From Bryobacteraceae bacterium (GTDB lineage Bacteria; Acidobacteriota; Terriglobia; Bryobacterales; Bryobacteraceae): 64,000 nt of DNA. Positions 59,510-64,000 of this stretch are shown here, in pieces. The notes below the pieces were generated by a model that was not told where the DNA came from, ran no database searches, and saw only the letters and a program-made list of their open reading frames with translations. The stretch spans positions 49,786-113,785 of the forward strand of contig JAHDVK010000019.1 of the NCBI GenBank assembly GCA_023384675.1. The letters run 5' to 3'. Position 1 is the first letter of the stretch. Every line of letters starts with the position of its first letter. Position numbers and translations under genes: made by a program.

Positions 59510-60228
59510 TGCCGTTGGTTGACTGTATCGAATGTGGGGCGAAGGTGAGCCCCTCCGCCCATACCTGCCCGCGGTGCCGGCGAGCGCCCGGCGGCGGCAT
59601 CTGTGTCCTCTGTTCGCAACCCATCAAGATTGATGATGCGTATCGCATTATGGCCTGGGAGCGACGGGGCAGCCGAGCGACAGCCAGACTGGTCCGGGCA
59701 GACAAGTTCGCCCACAAAGGGTGCGTGCTGGAGCTCTTCCCCAACATCGAGGCCCCGTGTGTCGACTGCGGCGCGCCCCTCAATGTGCGCACCTTTGGCC
59801 TCACCGCCCGGCATAATCTCATGACGGCCACAGATCCGACGGAGGCGCGTTGGTACGATTCGTTCGACCGTGGATGGTCGATTGAGAGGTTCGAGGGCGG
59901 AGGCGGCAGCACCTGTCGCCAGTGCGGGAGCACGAGAGTGTTGTCGCGCAGTGACAAGTTTCAGTCCATCTGCAGCCACTGCCAGCTCCCCGTGCTGACA
60001 GCGCACGATGCGGAATGCGACGCGTCGACAGTCGATTGGCGGCATCGGCGTTGCATGGAGATGAAGGCCGAGACAGACGCTGGCCCGCTCCAGCAACCGG
60101 GCGATCAAGGCTCTGTGCGGGCCGGGTCGGGCTTTTGGATCGCCAGTATGGTGATCAAAGTTGGGTTGGCCACACTGGCCGGCAGTCTGGCTGCGATCGC
60201 GATCGTGACAATTCTCCTCACACGATGA
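59509..60228 (+). CDS. Zinc-ribbon protein with C-terminal membrane anchor
   Basis: The 239-residue protein has three to four zinc-ribbon pairs: CIECGAKVSPSAHTCPRCRR, ICVLCSQPIKIDD, APCVDCGAPLN and GSTCRQCGSTR with ICSHCQLP. One transmembrane helix is at the C terminus (VGLATLAGSLAAIAIVTILL). It resembles tail-anchored double-zinc-ribbon proteins. A role in the phage is unknown. Confidence 0.7.
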   Translation: MPLVDCIECGAKVSPSAHTCPRCRRAPGGGICVLCSQPIKIDDAYRIMAWERRGSRATARLVRADKFAHKGCVLELFPNIEAPCVDCGAPLNVRTFGLTARHNLMTATDPTEARWYDSFDRGWSIERFEGGGGSTCRQCGSTRVLSRSDKFQSICSHCQLPVLTAHDAECDASTVDWRHRRCMEMKAETDAGPLQQPGDQGSVRAGSGFWIASMVIKVGLATLAGSLAAIAIVTILLTR

Positions 60229-60264
60229 CGGGAGTGACTCGACAGATCACTGGAGTGAAACAGT

Positions 60265-60525
60265 ATGGACGAACGAATCCTCTCGTTGATGGTGCCGGCA
60301 GTTGCATTGGTATCCGGCCTGATCGCGACTTACGTCAGTCTGCAGAACCGTGCGCTTCTCGCCGAGGTACGGCAGGAATTGGCGGAGCTCGAAAATCGGA
60401 TTATTTTGCGAATCAATGGTCAATACGTCAGGGGGGCCGAGTGTAAATTGCGGGAGGAGGCGCTCGAATCCAGAATTCAGGCCATGCTCGGGCGTGGGGA
60501 GAAGAAGAGAGCCGCCAGCGAGTGA
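60265..60525 (+). CDS. Small membrane protein with coiled coil
   Basis: The 86-residue product has one N-terminal membrane helix (LSLMVPAVALVSGLIATYVS), then a charged coiled coil (LLAEVRQELAELENRIILRI). This layout is typical of phage spanin- or holin-associated proteins, but no specific role can be assigned. Confidence 0.62.
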   Translation: MDERILSLMVPAVALVSGLIATYVSLQNRALLAEVRQELAELENRIILRINGQYVRGAECKLREEALESRIQAMLGRGEKKRAASE

Positions 60526-60533
60526 CTGGCGGC
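60511..60533. terminator. Shared hairpin terminator between convergent genes
   Basis: GCCGCCAG at 60511-60518 and CTGGCGGC at 60526-60533 form a perfect 8-bp stem with a 7-nt loop. It lies at the end of the rightward membrane protein gene and after the leftward gene ending at 60555. Confidence 0.55.
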
Positions 60534-60554
60534 GGGGCGGGTGTGTGGATCGGG

Positions 60555-60773
60555 TTACGCGCGGCGGAGGGCCTTGCGCTCGTCTTCGCGGCCCATCTCG
60601 TAGGCCTGGCGCAGGACGTCCATCAGGGTGTTGATGTGCAGTTCGTGGAAGTCGAGGCGATCGCTCCGCCGCTCCGTCCGGGGGAAGCCGAGGGATTCGC
60701 CGATGTCCTGGAGCTTGCTGGTGATGCTGTCGTCGCTCCGCTTGGTGGTCCGTGTCTTGGTGGTGCTCGTCAT
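60555..60773 (-). CDS. Small phage protein of unknown function
   Basis: The 72-residue product (DDSITSKLQDIGESLGFPRT, FHELHINTLMDVLRQAYEMG) is charged and helical. It forms a single-gene unit with its own copy of the bipartite motif (60782-60811) and a terminator. Confidence 0.6.
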   Translation of the reverse strand: MTSTTKTRTTKRSDDSITSKLQDIGESLGFPRTERRSDRLDFHELHINTLMDVLRQAYEMGREDERKALRRA

Positions 60774-60781
60774 GGTGATTC

Positions 60782-60811
60782 ATTCATCGCTTCACTTGGC
60801 CGGGATAGCAA
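60782..60811 (-). promoter_or_regulatory. Bipartite promoter-like motif, copy 1
   Basis: On the minus strand: TTGCTA (60811-60806), 17 bp, GATGAAT (60788-60782). It lies 8 bases upstream of the ATG at 60773. It is one of four copies with identical spacing. Confidence 0.65.
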
Positions 60812-60837
60812 GAGAAATCGCGATCGAGAACGCCGAA

Positions 60838-60859
60838 GCCGCCGGAGGGGACCGGCGGC
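60838..60859 (-). terminator. Hairpin after the 130-residue gene
   Basis: GCCGCCGG at 60838-60845 and CCGGCGGC at 60852-60859 form a perfect 8-bp stem with a 6-nt loop, about 20 bases after the stop at 60879. It ends the third leftward unit. Confidence 0.5.
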
Positions 60860-60878
60860 GGGTGGCGGCGTGGATGGA

Positions 60879-61271
60879 CTAACCCATTCGCTCGAGTTTG
60901 CGGCCCAGATCCTCGAAGGCGTAGAACTCCTGGGTTCCTCCCTCGACTACGGTCGGGTCGCCGGATTCGCCCCCGTACTGCGGGACGCCATCGGGGAGCC
61001 AGCCGTACTCGATCCAGCCTTCTTCGTCGGGGCCGATGCAGCCGAAGTAGAAGCCAGGGTAGGCGTCCGACAGGGCGGCATAGGCGAAATCAACCGCCTC
61101 GCCGGACCGGGACTCGCGCATCAGGTGCATGAACTTCTCGGACTGCAACCGGCTGGTCTTGTTGAGGACGGTGCCAATCGCGCCGGCGAAACGGTCCTGG
61201 CGCGAGGGATGGATGCGGAACGCTACGCCCGGCTGCGTGTAGGCCTTGGCGTGTTGGACGGGTCGGGGCAT
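60879..61271 (-). CDS. Hypothetical protein
   Basis: The 130-residue product (GVAFRIHPSRQDRFAGAIGT, AYAALSDAYPGFYFGCIGPD) is soluble with no known domain. It begins immediately after the end of the preceding gene in the same unit. Confidence 0.6.
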   Translation of the reverse strand: MPRPVQHAKAYTQPGVAFRIHPSRQDRFAGAIGTVLNKTSRLQSEKFMHLMRESRSGEAVDFAYAALSDAYPGFYFGCIGPDEEGWIEYGWLPDGVPQYGGESGDPTVVEGGTQEFYAFEDLGRKLERMG

Positions 61272-61514
61272 TCAGTTGGGTCTCCTTTCCGGGATGATGA
61301 TGCCGGTCTGTTCCTTCAGAACCCGGCGCAGCAGGCGGCTGTCGTCCTCGCCGGGCTGGCGCTGGCGGTCGAGTTCGGCGGCGACGTCGGGATCGATCAG
61401 GAAGGCGACCTGGCCATCGGGGAGGGCGGTGACGCCCTCCATTTCTCCGATGGCGAGGCCGCGCAGTGCGTTGGCGACTTCCGCGTCGACGGTGATGCGC
61501 TTCCAGCCCTTCAT
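61272..61514 (-). CDS. Hypothetical protein
   Basis: The 80-residue product (MKGWKRITVDAEVANALRGL, LKEQTGIIIPERRPN) overlaps the upstream DUF3489 gene by ATGA. Its pattern (VDAEVANAL) suggests a small antitoxin-like or ribbon-helix protein, but this is weak. Confidence 0.6.
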   Translation of the reverse strand: MKGWKRITVDAEVANALRGLAIGEMEGVTALPDGQVAFLIDPDVAAELDRQRQPGEDDSRLLRRVLKEQTGIIIPERRPN

Positions 61515-62071
61515 GCCTGGGCCTCCGGGAGGCGGTAGGCGCGGGCGCCGTCGTCGGTCTTGAGGGATTCGATGGCGAGGCCCATCTTCTTGCCGAGGCT
61601 GCCGGAGAGGAAGCCGCGGACGCTGTGCGACTGCCAGCCCGTGGCGGACATGATCTGCTCGAGGGTGGCGCCTTCGGGGCGGCGGAGCAGGTCGAGGACG
61701 ATGGCCTTCTTGCTGCCGGGGCGCGCCTCGCGCGGCTCCGTATCAATGGTGGCCTTGGTGGCCTTCCGCTTCGGCGCGGGCGCGGCAGGGGCCGCCGTGG
61801 GCGCGGGGGTGGGCGTCAGGGCCTGGATGGCGCGCCAGATGCGGGCGACGGCGGTTTTGCGGTCGGTGAACTTCTTGACCGGCTTCAGGTCGCCGAAGGG
61901 CGGCACCTCGGCGAAGTTGTTCCAGATCTCAACGAAGCGGCCGATGGGCCAGGCGGCGCCGAGTTTGGCGAACTCCTTCTCGGAGGAGAAGGTGGCGTGG
62001 TCCTCGGGGATCGACTCGCCCGCGAGGTAGGCGGTGATGGTGTTTTCGGCATCGATGGCAAAGATGGTCAT
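61511..62071 (-). CDS. DUF3489-domain protein
   Basis: The 186-residue product ends in a DUF3489-type winged helix (RPGSKKAIVLDLLRRPEGAT followed by LEQIMSATGWQSHSVRGFLS). The middle is a Pro/Ala-rich linker, and the N-terminal part (MTIFAIDAENTITAYLAGES, FAKLGAAWPIGRFVEIWNNF) is unrecognised. DUF3489 genes are commonly found close to large serine recombinases in mobile islands. Probably binds DNA. Confidence 0.8.
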   Translation of the reverse strand: MTIFAIDAENTITAYLAGESIPEDHATFSSEKEFAKLGAAWPIGRFVEIWNNFAEVPPFGDLKPVKKFTDRKTAVARIWRAIQALTPTPAPTAAPAAPAPKRKATKATIDTEPREARPGSKKAIVLDLLRRPEGATLEQIMSATGWQSHSVRGFLSGSLGKKMGLAIESLKTDDGARAYRLPEAQA

Positions 62072-62086
62072 GAGAGTGGGTCCTTT

Positions 62087-62356
62087 CTATCGGTTGAGGC
62101 CGGCGAGTTTGTCGTCGGCGGTGATGGTGAGTTGCTTGTAGTAACCGCTGGCGGTACGAGCCCACCCGAAGGGTGTTTGGATCTCGTGCCGGGCGGCAAT
62201 GCGGCTCAGTTTCAGGCGGTGGGCGCCGTTGGGGAAGTCCTTCTTGAGGTGGCCCCAGCGGTCGAGTTTCCAGCCGTTGCGAGTGGCCCAGGCGATCAAC
62301 TGATCGCGGGTCACTCCGGCCTTCGTTTTGGTGGGCTGCGTTTCGGTGTTCCTCAT
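62087..62356 (-). CDS. Hypothetical protein
   Basis: From the ATG at 62356 the product has 89 residues (KAGVTRDQLIAWATRNGWKL, RWGHLKKDFPNGAHRLKLSR). It looks like a small helix-turn-helix or nucleic acid-binding protein. Upstream in-frame sequence to 62644 is a shadow. It is the first gene of the third leftward unit. Confidence 0.62.
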   Translation of the reverse strand: MRNTETQPTKTKAGVTRDQLIAWATRNGWKLDRWGHLKKDFPNGAHRLKLSRIAARHEIQTPFGWARTASGYYKQLTITADDKLAGLNR

Positions 62357-62365
62357 CGCGAACCC

Positions 62366-62395
62366 ATGAATCGCTTCCGCTGCGCAAAGAAGCAA
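62366..62395 (-). promoter_or_regulatory. Bipartite promoter-like motif, copy 2
   Basis: Minus strand: TTGCTT (62395-62390), 17 bp, GATTCAT (62372-62366), 9 bases before the ATG at 62356. The second box differs from the other copies. Confidence 0.6.
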
Positions 62396-62428
62396 GTAGA
62401 ATCTGCAGGTCGATTTGAAGAAAGAGAA

Positions 62429-62450
62429 GCCCCGGCGCGGTGGCCGGGGC
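62429..62450 (-). terminator. Hairpin terminator of the second leftward unit
   Basis: GCCCCGGC at 62429-62436 and GCCGGGGC at 62443-62450 form a perfect 8-bp stem with a 6-nt loop, followed on the minus strand by a T/C-rich run. The same stem sequence recurs at 63051-63072. Confidence 0.65.
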
Positions 62451-62475
62451 GCGTGAGTCGTGGGCCTGCGTGGGT

Positions 62476-62745
62476 CTACTGGGCCTCTTCGAGCAGGACG
62501 CGGGAGGTGGGATCCGGTCCCCAAACGCGGCCGTTGTAGCTGACGTGGGCGACCAGCGTGCCCGTCTTGGCGTCCGTGAGGCGCCCGGAGTCGCGTTTGA
62601 GCCCGGATGCGCCGAACCCTTCGGCATCCCGGAATTGCGCCCATCGGCGGCTCGCTTCCGCAAAGGAGGCAACGGGCACGCGCGAGGTGGGCACGCCTCG
62701 TGCGCTGAGTGTCAGGATCATCGTGGTGGTGGGTCTGGTGTTCAT
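62476..62745 (-). CDS. Hypothetical protein
   Basis: The 89-residue product (ILTLSARGVPTSRVPVASFA, TGTLVAHVSYNGRVWGPDPT) has no known family. It follows the 62766 gene by 20 bp and ends before a strong hairpin. Confidence 0.6.
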   Translation of the reverse strand: MNTRPTTTMILTLSARGVPTSRVPVASFAEASRRWAQFRDAEGFGASGLKRDSGRLTDAKTGTLVAHVSYNGRVWGPDPTSRVLLEEAQ

Positions 62746-62765
62746 GGTGCGGGTTCTTCCGATGG

Positions 62766-62969
62766 CTACTTCTTGCCCATGCCCCAGGTCTTGACGACCA
62801 GCTGTGTCAGGCGGCGGGCGTCGGCTTCGGCGCGGGCGTGGCGCGCCTGCATGTCTTTAATCTGGCGGGCGAGATCGTCTGCTTCCTTGCGGGCGTCTCG
62901 GGCGGCTTTCTCGATCAGCTCGCGGTGCAGGCTGTTCGCTTCTTCCTGGGTGAGGTTTCTCTTTGCCAT
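62766..62969 (-). CDS. Small coiled-coil protein
   Basis: The 67-residue product is almost entirely a charged coiled coil (RELIEKAARDARKEADDLAR). AGGAGA lies 5 bases upstream of the ATG. It is the first gene of the second leftward unit. Confidence 0.6.
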   Translation of the reverse strand: MAKRNLTQEEANSLHRELIEKAARDARKEADDLARQIKDMQARHARAEADARRLTQLVVKTWGMGKK

Positions 62970-62989
62970 CGTGGTCTCCTTGCACGAAC

Positions 62990-63019
62990 ATTCATCACTT
63001 CAAATGCGCCCCCGATCAA
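62990..63019 (-). promoter_or_regulatory. Bipartite promoter-like motif, copy 3
   Basis: Minus strand: TTGATC (63019-63014), 17 bp, GATGAAT (62996-62990), 20 bases before the ATG at 62969. Confidence 0.65.
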
Positions 63020-63050
63020 GCGAATTGCGATCTGATTCAGAAGAAAAGAA

Positions 63051-63072
63051 GCCCCGGCGCGAGGGCCGGGGC
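63051..63072 (-). terminator. Hairpin terminator of the first leftward unit
   Basis: GCCCCGGC at 63051-63058 and GCCGGGGC at 63065-63072 form a perfect 8-bp stem with a 6-nt loop, then a CTTCTTTTCTT run on the minus strand. It is almost identical to the copy at 62429. Confidence 0.7.
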
Positions 63073-63095
63073 GTGGGGCTCTGGCTGGCGGGTGA

Positions 63096-63398
63096 TCAGG
63101 GGTTGAAGCGGTCGGCCACCTGGTAGACGCCGTCGACTCCGCGGGCCCAGACCACGTAGCCGTCCGGGCAGGCGGGTTCTTTGCCAGCCTCGAGGTCGCG
63201 CATCCGGCAGCGCATGTCGTTGTCGGCAAACTCCTTCGCCTCGCGCAGGCTGATCACGCCGCCGAGCGGTTCGTAGCGGCCGCCGTCAAATTCGGCGATC
63301 AGGAAGGCGTCGCTGAGTTCGGTCGTTTCCTCGATGCGGAGGGTGAAGCCCGGCGTGGTGTTCGCTGGCGTTTTGGTGCGTTTGGTGGTGTTCTTCAT
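63096..63398 (-). CDS. Hypothetical protein
   Basis: The 100-residue product (FTLRIEETTELSDAFLIAEF, GGVISLREAKEFADNDMRCR) is soluble with no named family. The ATG at 63398 is preferred; one at 63416 adds six residues and would lie within the promoter-like motif. Confidence 0.62.
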   Translation of the reverse strand: MKNTTKRTKTPANTTPGFTLRIEETTELSDAFLIAEFDGGRYEPLGGVISLREAKEFADNDMRCRMRDLEAGKEPACPDGYVVWARGVDGVYQVADRFNP

Positions 63399-63407
63399 TG
63401 CGACACC

Positions 63408-63437
63408 ATTCATCACTCAGGTTCGGCGATGAATCAA
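63408..63437 (-). promoter_or_regulatory. Bipartite promoter-like motif, copy 4
   Basis: Minus strand: TTGATT (63437-63432), 17 bp, GATGAAT (63414-63408), 9 bases before the ATG at 63398. Confidence 0.65.
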
Positions 63438-63471
63438 GCGAAATCGACCGGGAAAGATTGAGAACTTCGAG

Positions 63472-63978
63472 ATGCCGCTGCTGAGCCTGCGGGGTTACGC
63501 CAAACATCGCGGCGTGAGCTTGTCGGCGGTGCAGAAGGCGATCAAGTCGGGCCGGATCGTCACTACGGGGGACGGCCAGATTGACAGCGTCCAGGCCGAT
63601 GCGACCTGGGAGAAGCGGACGCGGCCCGGCCAGAAGAAGAGGGCTGAGGAGCGCGCCGTGGTCCCGGCACCGGAAGCCCCGCGCGCGGATTCTGCCGGTG
63701 GCCTCGATTACTTCAAGGCGCGGGCCATCCGGGAGAGTTATCTCGCTCGGCTGGCCAAGATCGAGTTCGAGGAACGCACGGCGAAGCTGGTGAGCCGCGA
63801 CGAGGTGCAGGTCGCGGCATTCACTAAGGCGCGGACAGTGCGCGACAGTCTACTGAACCTGCCGGACCGGCTGGCGGCACTGCTCGCTGCCGAAACGGAG
63901 GCCGGCACCGTCCACGAGATTCTGACCATGGAGATCCGAAGAGCCCTCGATGAGCTTGCCGGCGCTGACAGCCACTGA
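63472..63978 (+). CDS. Phage terminase small subunit, Nu1-like
   Basis: The 168-residue product begins with a MerR/excisionase-type helix-turn-helix (LSLRGYAKHRGVSLSAVQKA then IKSGRIVTTGDGQIDSVQAD) as in Nu1/terminase small subunits, which bind the packaging site. The C-terminal half is helical (YFKARAIRESYLARLAKIEF, FTKARTVRDSLLNLPDRLAA) and shared with this family. It overlaps the large subunit start by 29 bases. Confidence 0.82.
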   Translation: MPLLSLRGYAKHRGVSLSAVQKAIKSGRIVTTGDGQIDSVQADATWEKRTRPGQKKRAEERAVVPAPEAPRADSAGGLDYFKARAIRESYLARLAKIEFEERTAKLVSRDEVQVAAFTKARTVRDSLLNLPDRLAALLAAETEAGTVHEILTMEIRRALDELAGADSH

Positions 63979-64000
63979 GGTCTACGACCAGGCCTTCCGC
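63950..64000 (+). CDS. Phage terminase large subunit, 5' end only
   Basis: An ATG at 63950 opens a frame to the window edge (MSLPALTATEVYDQAFR). The position directly after the Nu1-like gene is where the GpA-type packaging ATPase is expected. Only 17 codons are visible, so the identification rests on context. Confidence 0.5.
   Translation, partial: MSLPALTATEVYDQAFR

Noticed and set aside
1..64000. tRNA or rRNA gene
   Set aside because: No cloverleaf, TTCRANNC-type arm in context, or rRNA-like stretch was recognised by eye, though a short tRNA could be missed without a scan.

Overview
The window is GC-rich bacterial DNA. The best guess for the host is an Acidobacteriota member (Bryobacteraceae/Solibacter-like). 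This rests on an N-terminal domain in the LRR protein at 53144-55054 that I associate with that group, and on overall gene style. No rRNA or tRNA gene was found to settle it.

Bases 1-23984 look like ordinary chromosome. They hold a partial amidohydrolase, a purM-purN-phosphoesterase operon, and a 12-gene respiratory complex I operon (nuoA,C,D,E,F,G,H,J,K,L,M,N) with no nuoB or nuoI. They also hold thiS, a membrane hydrolase, a beta-propeller and methyltransferase operon, a DUF4352 lipoprotein, a secreted protein, and comM. ComM stops abruptly at the point where its conserved Cys-Pro-Cys-Gly motif should begin. I read this as the left junction of acquired DNA that runs to the right edge of the window.

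Bases 24 to 44 kb are a defence-rich accessory region. It contains a complete type I restriction system (hsdR-hsdS-hsdM), a GNAT-like and an HNH protein, and a compact cluster that is the best candidate for an undescribed system. That cluster has an OGG-fold-like protein, an EVE-HNH nuclease, a DprA homologue, a HAD phosphatase and an EVE-like/zinc/phosphoribosyltransferase fusion in one direction, with a second ComF-like phosphoribosyltransferase converging on it. Then come a hydroxyacid-oxoacid transhydrogenase, a lipocalin-like protein, a sigma factor with two PilZ proteins (one fused to an anti-sigma-type zinc finger), and an orphan HipA-like kinase.

Bases 44 to 53 kb carry a large serine recombinase fused to two XRE-type DNA-binding domains, a tightly coupled small gene, and an unknown two-gene operon. 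A three-gene operon follows: small protein, sigma-like factor, and primase-polymerase/helicase. Bases 53 to 55.4 kb hold gene scars (a cysteine synthase tail and a truncated PIN-like gene) around a leucine-rich-repeat gene.

Bases 55.4 to 64 kb are phage-like. They contain an origin-like field of CTAACCCCG repeats with a 40-nt alternating pyrimidine-purine tract, two tandem ParB-DNA methyltransferases, many small orphan genes, a terminase small subunit and the first codons of the large subunit. Four leftward transcription units here each begin with the same bipartite motif (TTG[A/C]TN, exactly 17 bp, GATGAAT or GATTCAT) and end in a GC hairpin. This suggests a dedicated promoter class, possibly read by the element's own sigma factor.
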